Below are positions 17,605 through 26,304 of a stretch of 64,000 nt of DNA, in pieces; position 1 is the first letter of the stretch; every line of letters begins with the position of its first letter. This DNA is from Ferrovibrio terrae_A (lineage in GTDB: Bacteria > Pseudomonadota > Alphaproteobacteria > Ferrovibrionales > Ferrovibrionaceae): assembly GCF_943372915.1 (NCBI RefSeq), contig NZ_CALSAN010000008.1, forward strand, positions 95,138 to 159,137. The letters are read 5' to 3'. A program made the translations under genes and the position numbers. The notes under the pieces were generated by a model, which was not told the origin of the DNA, made no database searches, and saw only the letters and a program-made list of their open reading frames with translations.

Positions 17605-17765
17605 CGCACAACGATAGCAAGAAACCGTCAGCCGGGGGGATTCCAGATATCGCATCACAGAATCTACCCCGCCCCAGATGCCCCGGAATTTCCATAAGCC
17701 ACTGAAATTAATGAGTTAAAAACACCACCTTTCCTGTGGATAAACCATTTGGTAACCTTGTTGCC

Positions 17766-18047
17766 ATGCCCAGTCTTGCACCACAGCTGTCTGCCGAAAT
17801 CGCCAAGGTGATCCTCCCGGCGGGGACACGGTCGCGTTCGGAGATCGTGGGCAATGCGAATGGCGTCGCCGGCGTAGAGGTGATGCTGCAGCAGCTGCTG
17901 AGAATCCGTGCGGAACTGGGCGGCCCTGATAAAGCCCGTCAGGAACGGGAAGCGACGGTGCGTGAATTTCACAGTGCACCGATCACTTATAACGGCTACG
18001 GCGTTGGCCGCTCGGCACCGGCAATGTCGATCTACATTATCGCCTGA
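17766..18047 (+). CDS. Hypothetical protein
   Basis: This 93-residue frame has codon usage like its neighbours and no domain that I recognise. It is probably helical in the middle ('VEVMLQQLLRIRAELGG') with an aromatic C-terminal part ('ITYNGYGVGRSAP'). No clear ribosome site is seen. A GTG start at 17736 would add ten residues and would overlap a perfect DnaA-box sequence. The opposite strand is also open across much of this stretch, so confidence is limited. Confidence 0.45.
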   Translation: MPSLAPQLSAEIAKVILPAGTRSRSEIVGNANGVAGVEVMLQQLLRIRAELGGPDKARQEREATVREFHSAPITYNGYGVGRSAPAMSIYIIA

Positions 18048-18140
18048 CAGCGCAACGCCTCAGGTCAGACTTGTACCCGGTCGAGAAAGCCAGTATTCGG
18101 CGGAACAGTTGTTGTTTCCGTCCAGCCTGCGGCTTTGCCG

Positions 18141-19115
18141 ATGCCCGCCTCGCCTGAGATCAGTTTCGTCATACCGGTCTACAACAAGGCCGATGTGCTG
18201 CCGTATGTGATCCGTGCGCTCGCGGCACAGCAACCGCGCCCGGATGCAGAGTATATTTTCGTGGATGACGCATCCTCGGATGCCTCGGTCGCCGTGCTGG
18301 AACGCGAGGCTCCCGCTGCGTTGCGGATGGTGACGGTATTGCGCAATACCGGGAATGCCGGCCCCAGCGTGCGTCTCAACCAGGGGGCAGCCCAGGCGCG
18401 TGGCCGCCTGCTTTGCCTGATCGATGCCGATGAACTGATCCTGCCCGATGCCGTGGCGCTGATGCAGCAGGCCTTGCAACTGCACGATGCCGATATGGCG
18501 CATGGCAAGGTGATCCGTTCCACGCTGCCGCCGGCGCAGATCGTGCCGGCGGCACTTGGCAGCATGCCGGATTGCAGGACTGGCGACCGTCCGCTGCAGA
18601 TGATCCTGCAAGGGCGCGGCTTCGTGCGCATGACATGGCTTGTGGAGACCGCACTGTTCCGCGCTGCCGGCGGCTGCGACACGCGTATTTTCATCCAGGA
18701 TGAAACGCTGCCGCTGCGACTGGCCGCCAAGGCCCACCGGCTGGTTGATTTCCGTGGCGGCATGACCCTGGCCCCACAGACAACTTCGCATCTTTCAGCC
18801 GACAAGCGGCAGCAGCATCACGACCGCTTCTTTGCTTATTATAACCTGCTGGCCGATCAACCCGCATTGCCAGCCAAGGAACGCCAGCTGATTGCAGCCA
18901 CCTGTGCATCGATCGCCTGGAAGGCCGTGCGGCGCAGCGGCCTGCCCCTTGCACAATTCGCAACGCTCGGCGCATACCTGCAGGGTAAAGCCGGCATGGC
19001 CGTATCGGCAGGCTTTTTAGATCGTGCGGCTGCCGCCTTCCGTGCCCTGCCCGGCATCCGCCAGGCCGCCCCATCGATGCAGCCCTTGCTTTCACCATCC
19101 GCCCCGCCATCATGA
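18141..19115 (+). CDS. Glycosyltransferase family 2
   Basis: This GT-A-fold sugar transferase has 324 residues. The N-terminal 'ISFVIPVYNKADVLP', 'FVDDASSDAS' and the metal-binding 'CLIDADELIL' are canonical for GT2. The C-terminal 60 residues are basic and may contact the membrane. It opens a three-gene operon with an O-antigen ligase (4-bp overlap) and a GT9 enzyme, so it probably helps build a lipopolysaccharide or capsule glycan. The ATG at 18141 is preferred to a TTG six bases upstream. Confidence 0.9.
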   Translation: MPASPEISFVIPVYNKADVLPYVIRALAAQQPRPDAEYIFVDDASSDASVAVLEREAPAALRMVTVLRNTGNAGPSVRLNQGAAQARGRLLCLIDADELILPDAVALMQQALQLHDADMAHGKVIRSTLPPAQIVPAALGSMPDCRTGDRPLQMILQGRGFVRMTWLVETALFRAAGGCDTRIFIQDETLPLRLAAKAHRLVDFRGGMTLAPQTTSHLSADKRQQHHDRFFAYYNLLADQPALPAKERQLIAATCASIAWKAVRRSGLPLAQFATLGAYLQGKAGMAVSAGFLDRAAAAFRALPGIRQAAPSMQPLLSPSAPPS

Positions 19116-20386
19116 TCAGAACCGATATCGCATCCCTCGAACTGCCGGCTATGCAGGACTGGACCGGGGTGCTGCGCCGGATCAACCAGATCCTGTTCGC
19201 CCTACTACCGCTGCTGCTGCTGTTCTGGCGTGGCGGCGCCGATGCCGCGGCCAGCATCATCGGCATCAGCTTTCTTGCCGTTGCCATTTCCCGCCGCCAG
19301 TGGGGCCTGGCTACACATCCGATGCTCGCCGTACTGCTGGCCATCTGGGTGCTGCTGAATGTTCTGGTCTCGCCGCTGGCCGTAGATCCTGCAGCATCAT
19401 TCACACGCAGCGTGGCCTGGTTGCGGTTTGCCCTGCTGTTCGCGGCAACCGTCACCTGGCTGATCCAGTCGCGCCGCGATCTCGGTCTGATCGTCGCCGT
19501 CTGGGGCGCTACCATTGGCTTCTGCATCATTGATGGACTGGTTCAGCTGGTGCGCGGCACATCGTTGACTGGCCATCCGATGTACAATGTGTTCCGCCTG
19601 ACCGGACCACTCGACCGACCGAATATCGGCATGTTCGTCGTGCGTATCGGCTTTCCCTTGCTGGCAGCAGCGCCACTGTTGCTGGAGGGTACGCGTTCGC
19701 GCGGGGCCATGGCTTCAGCCGCGATACTGGGCGCCATCGGCTTCGCCTTCATCCTGCTGACCGGTGAACGCTCGGCCGCACTGGTTGCCCTCATCGCCGT
19801 GCTAACCAGCATTGCAGGCAGCGTACTGGTTTTCCCGCGCTATCGGCTCTACGGCGTCAGTGCGCTGATCCTGCTGGTCGCCTGCATCGGTGGCGTCGTT
19901 GCCAGCAGCCCGCGGATCCTTGATCGCATCAAGGAATTCGCGCGCGTGATTGAGCAGTTCTCAAAATCCCATTACGCGGAACTGTTCACCATCGGCCTGG
20001 ATGTATGGCGCAGCTATCCGGTGTTCGGCGCCGGCATGAAGAATTTCGAGAGTGCCTGCTGGGCCATTGCCGGCCATTACGTCTCTGACGGCTGCCCGAC
20101 ACATCCGCACAATGTCTATATCGAATGGCTGGCCGAAACCGGTGCCATCGGCCTGCTGTTCTATCTGGTCTTCCTGGGCCTTCTGCTGCTGGCAGCCTGG
20201 CCCCTGCTGCGTGGAACTACCATGACCCGCATCACCGGCCTGCTGGTGGCCGGCGCCCTGCTGGTGCTGTTATTCCCACTGATTGCCAGCCAAAGCATGT
20301 TCAGCAATTGGCCGGCACTGGTGTTCTGGAGCGGCCTGTCGATGACCATGGCCATAGCACGGCTGGCCCTGAAAGAGGCGGCCTGA
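19112..20386 (+). CDS. O-antigen ligase family protein (WaaL/Wzy-like)
   Basis: This polytopic inner-membrane protein of 424 residues has about 10-12 transmembrane helices. A large periplasmic loop (about residues 270-340) includes 'GERSAALVAL' before it and 'THPHNVYIEWLAETG' within it, the PF04932 signature. It either ligates O-antigen to lipid A-core or polymerises repeat units; sequence alone does not decide. It is translationally coupled to the GT2 gene. Confidence 0.88.
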   Translation: MIRTDIASLELPAMQDWTGVLRRINQILFALLPLLLLFWRGGADAAASIIGISFLAVAISRRQWGLATHPMLAVLLAIWVLLNVLVSPLAVDPAASFTRSVAWLRFALLFAATVTWLIQSRRDLGLIVAVWGATIGFCIIDGLVQLVRGTSLTGHPMYNVFRLTGPLDRPNIGMFVVRIGFPLLAAAPLLLEGTRSRGAMASAAILGAIGFAFILLTGERSAALVALIAVLTSIAGSVLVFPRYRLYGVSALILLVACIGGVVASSPRILDRIKEFARVIEQFSKSHYAELFTIGLDVWRSYPVFGAGMKNFESACWAIAGHYVSDGCPTHPHNVYIEWLAETGAIGLLFYLVFLGLLLLAAWPLLRGTTMTRITGLLVAGALLVLLFPLIASQSMFSNWPALVFWSGLSMTMAIARLALKEAA

Positions 20387-20392
20387 GCCGTC

Positions 20393-21313
20393 ATGGCAGT
20401 CCTGGTCGTCAAGCATTCGGCCCTCGGCGACATGATTCTCGCCTTGCCGCTGCTACGGGCGATCCGCCAGCATCATGCCGGCGAACGTATCGTCGTGCTG
20501 ACCACGGCGCCCTATGTCGAACTGCTGCAACGCTCCGGGCTTGCCGACGAGGTCTGGGCTGATCCGCGCCCGAAAGCCTGGCAACCGCTGAAGCTCTGGG
20601 CCCTGCTGCGGCGCATACGCCGGGGCGGATTCAACCGGATCTACGATCTGCAGGGCAGCCAGCGGACCAAAGGCTATTACCGCATGCTGGGGTCACCCGC
20701 CGATATCTGGGTCGGCAATGCCCCAGGCTGCCGCTACCACATTCCCGATCCGAGCGGGCCAATGCATATTAGCGAGCTGCGACGGCGCCAGCTTGCCCTG
20801 GTCGGCATTCCCGACCCCGGGTTGCCGGATCTGAACTTCCTGCATGGCGATATTGCACGCTTCGCACTGCCGACACGGTTCGCTCTGCTGGTGCCGGGCG
20901 GCGCTCCACACCGGCCGGCAAAACGCTGGCCGGCCGCTCACTTCGCAGCACTGGGGCGGCATCTGCTGGATCAGGGAATCACACCCGTTCTGATCGGTCG
21001 CGCCGCTGAGCAGGCGGAGATCAGCATCATCCAGGCGGCATGCCCCGATGCCATCAGCCTCTGTGACCAGACCGCGATTGCCGATCTGGCCACCCTGGGA
21101 CGCGTTGCCGCAGTCTGCATCGGCAACGATACCGGGCCGATGCATATCATCGCCGCATCCGGCTGCCCGTCGCTGGTGCTCTATTCGGCAGAATCCGATC
21201 CGCGCAAGGTATCGCCGCGTGGCGACTGGGTGCGCCTGCTGCAACGCCCGAGCCTGCAGGATCTCAGCGTCGCGGATGCGATTGCCGCCCTGCCGCCGTT
21301 CAGATCCACTTAA
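20393..21313 (+). CDS. Glycosyltransferase family 9 (heptosyltransferase-like)
   Basis: This GT-B sugar transferase of 306 residues resembles ADP-heptose:LPS heptosyltransferases. The N-terminal 'HSALGDMILALPLLRAI' and the C-terminal donor-binding 'CIGNDTGPMHIIAASGCPS' are diagnostic of GT9. It is the last gene of the glycan operon, 6 bp after the ligase. Its 3' end overlaps the convergent HPP gene by 14 bp. Confidence 0.9.
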   Translation: MAVLVVKHSALGDMILALPLLRAIRQHHAGERIVVLTTAPYVELLQRSGLADEVWADPRPKAWQPLKLWALLRRIRRGGFNRIYDLQGSQRTKGYYRMLGSPADIWVGNAPGCRYHIPDPSGPMHISELRRRQLALVGIPDPGLPDLNFLHGDIARFALPTRFALLVPGGAPHRPAKRWPAAHFAALGRHLLDQGITPVLIGRAAEQAEISIIQAACPDAISLCDQTAIADLATLGRVAAVCIGNDTGPMHIIAASGCPSLVLYSAESDPRKVSPRGDWVRLLQRPSLQDLSVADAIAALPPFRST

Positions 21314-21773
21314 GCGGCCAGCGCGGCCCCGGCCGCAGCCGGCTCCAGACCAGCACCGCCACCAGCATGATCAGCAGGGCCGGCAGCAACGGATAGGCCA
21401 GGAACAGCCAGCTGCTTTTCAGGTTGAGCACGATCAGCGGATTGGCACCGGCCGGCGGGTGCATGATGTTGAGCAGCTTCATCACAATCGCGATCAGAGC
21501 CACACCGACGCCCATAGTCCAGACATTGCTGCCAAACACCTGCAGCAGCGCAATACCAATGGCAGCGCCGAGCAGGTGTGCAGCAAGCACGGCAACCGGT
21601 CGTGATCCTTCATGGGTCGGGAAGCAGAACAGCAGAATCGCGGTGCTGCCCAGCGAGGTGAGCGCCAGGCCATGTTCGGCGTCGATCAGCCACAGCACCA
21701 GGCCAAGGCACGGCACGATGCCGGCAGCGATCCACAGCAGCTCCAGCAGGCCGGCGCGATTCAGTCCCGTCAT
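21300..21773 (-). CDS. HPP family membrane protein
   Basis: This is a 157-residue integral membrane protein with four predicted transmembrane helices. The family signature 'IMHPPAGANPLIV' is present. Related proteins have been linked to nitrite transport in chloroplasts and cyanobacteria; the bacterial role is unsettled. The start at 21773 is chosen because it gives a 4-bp ATGA overlap with the lipase gene; the frame upstream is not membrane-like. It is the third gene of the kinase-lipase-HPP operon. Confidence 0.85.
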   Translation of the reverse strand: MTGLNRAGLLELLWIAAGIVPCLGLVLWLIDAEHGLALTSLGSTAILLFCFPTHEGSRPVAVLAAHLLGAAIGIALLQVFGSNVWTMGVGVALIAIVMKLLNIMHPPAGANPLIVLNLKSSWLFLAYPLLPALLIMLVAVLVWSRLRPGPRWPLKWI

Positions 21774-22780
21774 TCCCGCTCCTTCATTTCCGCAGCACTG
21801 AACAGCGGCAGTTCGGTCCGCTCCGCGCCTGATGGCAGGACTGTCTGGCGGTTGTCGATCCAGGCGGCAATATCGCGCCACACGGTTTCAGCCTGCAGAT
21901 CGCGCAGCAGCATGTGCCAGCCCTGATCGTAGACCGCAACGCGCATATTGACATCCGGCGTCGCCTTCAGGGTCTCGACAAAGCGCTCGACCGGCGGCTG
22001 AGGAATCACCTGATCCTTGACGCCATAGAGCAGCAGCAGCGGTGTATTGGTCGGTCGTGCGAGCGCCGCCTCATCCATCAGGTTGACCAGGCCATGGATG
22101 GCATCCGCCCGCGTCGCCTTGATGAACAATGGGTCGCGCGATAATCGGCGCAGCATCTCAATATTGTCGGAGGCCTGGATTTTCAGCCCGCTGCCGGTGA
22201 AGGTCTTCCATGGAATGGTATAACTGGCGAGCCATAACGTGGCGCGGTAGAGCAACGGCATGCTGCTGCGGCCCCAAACCGCCGGCGCCACCAGTACGAC
22301 ACCCGCCGGCCGCACCGCTTGGTTCCGCGTCAGGCCATGCAGCACCACGGCACCGCCCATGCTTTCTCCCAGCCAGTAAACCGGCACGCCGGGATAACGC
22401 TGAACCAGCACGGCATTCAGTTCAGCGAGGTCATCGGCCAGGCGGTTCTCACCAGGCCACAGGCCGGTATAGGGCGCGCGGCCAAACCCGCGCTGGTCCG
22501 GTGCATAGGTCATGATGCCACGCTGGGCCCACCACTGCGCCGCCTCGGTGAAGGCGGTGCTGTAATCGTTGAAGCCATGCAGCGCCAGGATGATGGCTTT
22601 CGGCTGCATCGGTTCCGCCGGCCAGCGGCGCAGCGGCAGTTCACGGCCATCCCCTGCCTGCCAGGCGGTCTCGTTCGCCACCATTGCCGGCGGCATCGCC
22701 ATTTCGCCCGGCGGCTGCAGGCGTGGTGCGCAGGCCACCGCCAGCCAGCCAGCCAGCAAAATCAGGATGATCCGCATCAC
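21770..22780 (-). CDS. Alpha/beta hydrolase lipoprotein (monoacylglycerol lipase/lysophospholipase-like)
   Basis: This is a 336-residue serine hydrolase of the PldB/Hydrolase_4 type. The signal peptide ends in the lipobox LAVAC (Cys17), so it is a predicted lipoprotein. 'ALHGFNDYS' forms the oxyanion region. The nucleophile is in GESMGG, the acidic residue is probably in 'LLYGVKDQVIP', and the histidine is in 'DQGWHMLL'. It overlaps the histidine kinase gene upstream and the HPP gene downstream by 4 bp, which links lipid hydrolysis to the sensor. Confidence 0.9.
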   Translation of the reverse strand: MMRIILILLAGWLAVACAPRLQPPGEMAMPPAMVANETAWQAGDGRELPLRRWPAEPMQPKAIILALHGFNDYSTAFTEAAQWWAQRGIMTYAPDQRGFGRAPYTGLWPGENRLADDLAELNAVLVQRYPGVPVYWLGESMGGAVVLHGLTRNQAVRPAGVVLVAPAVWGRSSMPLLYRATLWLASYTIPWKTFTGSGLKIQASDNIEMLRRLSRDPLFIKATRADAIHGLVNLMDEAALARPTNTPLLLLYGVKDQVIPQPPVERFVETLKATPDVNMRVAVYDQGWHMLLRDLQAETVWRDIAAWIDNRQTVLPSGAERTELPLFSAAEMKERE

Positions 22781-24219
22781 GCCACGCCCGCCAGCTGGCG
22801 CACCCGCGTAGCTGGAAAGATCAGCGTTGCCGTGGTGCCGGCACTCTTTCGGCTGGACAGGTGAATCTGGCCGTCATGCAACTCGATCAGCCGGCGCGTG
22901 ATCGGCAGGCCAAGGCCACTGCCGCCGGCTTCGCGGGCGCGCAGGGAGTCGCCCTGCGAGAAGGGCTCGAAGACACGCTTGAGCTGGTGGTCGGTCATGC
23001 CAACACCGGTATCACGCACCCGGATCGCCAGGCCGCCATCGGTGAGCAAGGCCGCCGCAATCTCGACGTTGCCGCCTTCAGGGGTGAACTTGATCGCATT
23101 GCTGATCAGATTGAGCAGCATCTGGCGCAGCAGCCGTTCATCGGCATGCAACCGCGGCAGCACGGCCGGCAGTGCCCGCTGTAAGGTGACCCCCTTGCCG
23201 TCGGCGGTGACGCCGACCAGCTCCAGCGCATGGTCAACCGCCTGCAGTACATCGAGTTCGCGCTCGACCAGATCCAGCTTTCCGGCCTCGATGCGCGACA
23301 TATCGAGCACGTCGTTGATCAGCGACAACAGATGCTGTCCGCTTTTGACGATACCATCAATGTATTCGGCATAGCGTGGATTATCGATCGGCCCGAACAG
23401 ACCCTGGCGCATGATATCGGCAAAGCCGAGTACGGCGTTCAGCGGTGTGCGCAGCTCATGGCTCATGGCTGCAAGGAAATTCGATTTGGTGCGGCTGGCC
23501 TCTTCCGCTTCGCGCCGCGCCTGCTCCAGATCGGCGGTCAACGCCTGCATCTCGGCATGCGCCACTTCGGTGGCGCGCAGCTGTCGCATCAGGGCATAGG
23601 CAAAACCCAGCACCAGCAGCCAGGTTGCAACGCCGGCGGCGATCAAAACGGTGTAAAGATTGGATAACCGATCGCGAGATAGCTCAAGGCGCCGCAGGCC
23701 GATGGCATTTATCCCGTCAGCCAGGGCGTTGAAGTCGACATCCAGGGCCTGCGACTGCGCCGCCACGGCATGTGCTGCCCCCTGATTGCCCGCGGCAAAG
23801 GCCGTCAGCTGCATGTCCCAGCTGCGGATCGCCGGTTCAATCCGATACAACAGCGCCTGCAGGTCTGCATCGCCAGCATAAATGACGGCACCCGGTCCGC
23901 CCCGCATCTGCTGCAACCGGCTGAGCAACTGATCGTAATGCTGCCGCACCTCGGTGCTTTCGCGACCTGACGTACCGGTCAGAGCTTCCAGCAGGGCGAT
24001 ACGGAAACCCTGGTGGGCATTGCGGAACTGCACGCTGTCCCAGATCACCGTCTGGTAGGAGATGCGGTTGTACTCACGCTGCTGGATATAGAAATACGTC
24101 GCCAGCACGATTGACAGTGCGACCACGGTGCCGACCAGCACCAGCACGAAACGTCGCGCGGCTCCGGCCAGCGCTTCGGGCTGCGGCTCGATTATGAGCG
24201 GGCTGAAACGGCGCGGCAT
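22777..24219 (-). CDS. Membrane sensor histidine kinase
   Basis: This is a 480-residue two-transmembrane sensor. TM1 lies near residues 24-46, a helical periplasmic region at about 47-185, and TM2 near 189-212. A coiled coil leads to the HisKA domain, with the phospho-acceptor in MSHELRTP at about His255. The HATPase domain follows, with N box 'LLNLISNAIKF', G1 'VRDTGVGM' and 'GGSGLGLPIT'. No response regulator gene is adjacent, so the partner is elsewhere. It heads an operon with a lipase and an HPP protein. Confidence 0.92.
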   Translation of the reverse strand: MPRRFSPLIIEPQPEALAGAARRFVLVLVGTVVALSIVLATYFYIQQREYNRISYQTVIWDSVQFRNAHQGFRIALLEALTGTSGRESTEVRQHYDQLLSRLQQMRGGPGAVIYAGDADLQALLYRIEPAIRSWDMQLTAFAAGNQGAAHAVAAQSQALDVDFNALADGINAIGLRRLELSRDRLSNLYTVLIAAGVATWLLVLGFAYALMRQLRATEVAHAEMQALTADLEQARREAEEASRTKSNFLAAMSHELRTPLNAVLGFADIMRQGLFGPIDNPRYAEYIDGIVKSGQHLLSLINDVLDMSRIEAGKLDLVERELDVLQAVDHALELVGVTADGKGVTLQRALPAVLPRLHADERLLRQMLLNLISNAIKFTPEGGNVEIAAALLTDGGLAIRVRDTGVGMTDHQLKRVFEPFSQGDSLRAREAGGSGLGLPITRRLIELHDGQIHLSSRKSAGTTATLIFPATRVRQLAGVA

Positions 24220-24330
24220 CAGGGCGAATCCTGTTGCCTCAGTCGCAGGTTATCCTGCGGCCTACCGGTCCGATCCATCGTGGTTGAGCCCCCGTCCGTG
24301 TCAGCGGCGACATTCTGTGCACGCATCATC

Positions 24331-24391
24331 CACTCGGAGTGGCATTCCCGCCGGTAAAAATCAATGGGCTTTTCGCCCGCGACTCCGAGTG
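24331..24391. repeat. Inverted repeat in the 189-bp gap before the kinase gene
   Basis: CACTCGGAGT (24331-24340) is the exact reverse complement of ACTCCGAGTG (24382-24391), with a smaller GGGC/GCCC hairpin inside the 41-nt loop. It lies between the histidine kinase start and the SDR stop. It may be the SDR transcript end or an operator. No T tract follows. Confidence 0.45.
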
Positions 24392-24408
24392 TTACAGGCT
24401 TTCAGGCC

Positions 24409-25182
24409 CTAGAGGGTGCGAGTCTGGCCGCCATCGACATCGATCACGGCGCCATTTAGATAGGCCGCCTGCGGCGAGGCGAGGAAAGCCACGGCCCGGG
24501 CAATTTCTGCGGGTTCGCCGAACCGCCCGATGCCCATGCTGCGCGGCAGCTTGATGGCCGCCTCGGCCTCGCTGAGGCCCTGCTCCTTGGCGAAGCTGCG
24601 GATGCGGGTCTGCAGGCGCTCGGTGGCGATGGCGCCGGGGTTGATCGCATTGACCCGGACGCCATCGGCAATGCCGCGGTCGGCCAACACCTTGGTCAGA
24701 TTCATGCCCGCCGCGTTGACCGAACCGCCGATGGCGAATTCGGCCTGCCCGGTGCGGCCGCCGATGCCGATGATGCTGATGATGCTGCCCTGTCGCGCTT
24801 TGAGGTGCGGCCAGGCGGCGCGGCTGAGCCGCATGGCGCCAAAGAATTTCAGTGCGAAGCCATCGGCCCAATCATCATCGGTCAGCGTCATGAAATCGCC
24901 GCGCTTGGTGGCGCCGGCGTTGTTCACCACCAGATCGACGCCACCGAATTTTTCCACGGTGGCAGCCACCACCTGCGCCGGCACTGCCGGATCGCGCAGA
25001 TCCACCGCCTGCACCAGGCTCTCGGTCTTCAGGCCGCCGGCCACGCCGTTCAGCAGATCGGTCGAGCGTGCCGCCAGCACCAGCTTCATGCCTTCCGCTG
25101 CGAGAACCTCGGCAATCGCCTGCCCGATGCCCTTGCTGGCACCGGTGACAATCGCGACCTTGCCGTCGAGTTTCAGATCCAT
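24409..25182 (-). CDS. SDR family protein with non-canonical catalytic residues
   Basis: This is a 257-residue Rossmann-fold protein of the short-chain dehydrogenase family. The cofactor motif TGASKGIG (residues 13-20) and NNAG (87-90) are intact. At the usual YxxxK position it reads FAIGG, so the catalytic Tyr and Lys are Phe149 and Gly153. A known SDR subgroup keeps the Tyr and has Gly at the Lys position; here both are gone. It may not be a standard dehydrogenase. AGGAGG precedes the start. It is divergent from a second SDR gene across a 74-bp gap. Confidence 0.85.
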   Translation of the reverse strand: MDLKLDGKVAIVTGASKGIGQAIAEVLAAEGMKLVLAARSTDLLNGVAGGLKTESLVQAVDLRDPAVPAQVVAATVEKFGGVDLVVNNAGATKRGDFMTLTDDDWADGFALKFFGAMRLSRAAWPHLKARQGSIISIIGIGGRTGQAEFAIGGSVNAAGMNLTKVLADRGIADGVRVNAINPGAIATERLQTRIRSFAKEQGLSEAEAAIKLPRSMGIGRFGEPAEIARAVAFLASPQAAYLNGAVIDVDGGQTRTL

Positions 25183-25256
25183 GCAATCCTCCTGATGGCG
25201 TCGGACACGACGCCTGCGCTAAGCTTTCCGTCAATCAATAGAATATGGGAGGCGAC

Positions 25257-26135
25257 ATGTTTCGCAATGATCTGTTCCAGGGCAAACGCATCCTGATCAC
25301 CGGCGGCGGCACCGGGCTGGGCAAGGCCATGGCGCTCCGGCTGATGGAACTCGGCGCCGAACTGCATATCTGTGGCCGGCGCGATGGCGTGCTGCAGGAA
25401 ACGGCGAAGGAACTGGCTGCTGAAACCGGCGGCAATATCTACGGCCATGCCTGCGATATCCGCGTGGCGCAGGCGGTGGACGAGATGGTGCAGGCGATCT
25501 GGGACGTGCACGGCCCGCTGGATAGCCTGGTCAACAATGCTGCGGGCAATTTCATCGCCCGCACCGAAGACCTCAGCCCGCGCGGCTTCGATGCCATCGC
25601 CAATATCGTGCTGCATGGCAGCTTCTACGTCACCCAGGCGGTGGGCAAGCGCTGGATCGCGGCCAAACGCGGCGGCAGCGTGGTGTCCATTGTCACCACC
25701 TGGGTCTGGACCGGTTCGGCCTTCGTCATCCCGTCTGCCATGTCCAAGGCCGGCATCGCGGCAATGACACAGTCGCTGGCCGTGGAATGGGGACCGAAGG
25801 GCATTCGCCTGAATGCCATCGCGCCCGGCCCCTTCCCCACCGAAGGCATGACCAAGCGACTGGCACCGACCGAAGCCCTGGAGAAACGTATGATCGGCGC
25901 GATCCCGATGCGCCGCGTCGGCAACCTGGCGGAACTGGCCAATCTCGCTGCCTTCCTGCTGGCCGATGATGTGGCCTATCTGACCGGCGAGGTGATCGCC
26001 ATCGACGGCGGCCAATGGCTCAATTCGGCCGGCGGCTTCGGTGCGCTGACCGACCTCAACGATGCCGAATGGCAGGACATCCGCGAAAGCATCGCCACGA
26101 CCAATGCCAAGGACAAGGCGCAGCGCACGGTCTGA
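25257..26135 (+). CDS. SDR family oxidoreductase (2,4-dienoyl-CoA reductase-like)
   Basis: This 292-residue protein resembles DECR/peroxisomal 2,4-dienoyl-CoA reductases, which reduce dienoyl-CoA during oxidation of unsaturated fatty acids. The cofactor loop TGGGTGLGK and NNAAGNF are present. The segment 'FVIPSAMSKAGIAAMT' matches the DECR pattern, in which Ser and Lys are kept but the usual YxxxK Tyr is absent. The start at 25257 has GGGAGG (25247-25252) four bases upstream; an ATG at 25245 is part of that site and unlikely. Confidence 0.85.
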   Translation: MFRNDLFQGKRILITGGGTGLGKAMALRLMELGAELHICGRRDGVLQETAKELAAETGGNIYGHACDIRVAQAVDEMVQAIWDVHGPLDSLVNNAAGNFIARTEDLSPRGFDAIANIVLHGSFYVTQAVGKRWIAAKRGGSVVSIVTTWVWTGSAFVIPSAMSKAGIAAMTQSLAVEWGPKGIRLNAIAPGPFPTEGMTKRLAPTEALEKRMIGAIPMRRVGNLAELANLAAFLLADDVAYLTGEVIAIDGGQWLNSAGGFGALTDLNDAEWQDIRESIATTNAKDKAQRTV

Positions 26136-26304
26136 CGCCAAGCCCTGTCCATAAGCCGCGCTGATCGGCTCCGATGCATTAGTTGCATGGGAAACCATAG
26201 GTATTTCAATGAAATATACTATGCCGAGGGCTTCGCTTTGACGTAGCGTCAGGGCAGAATGATGTGCGTTCGATCTGCAGCATCAACAGCACATAGAGGC
26301 AAAA

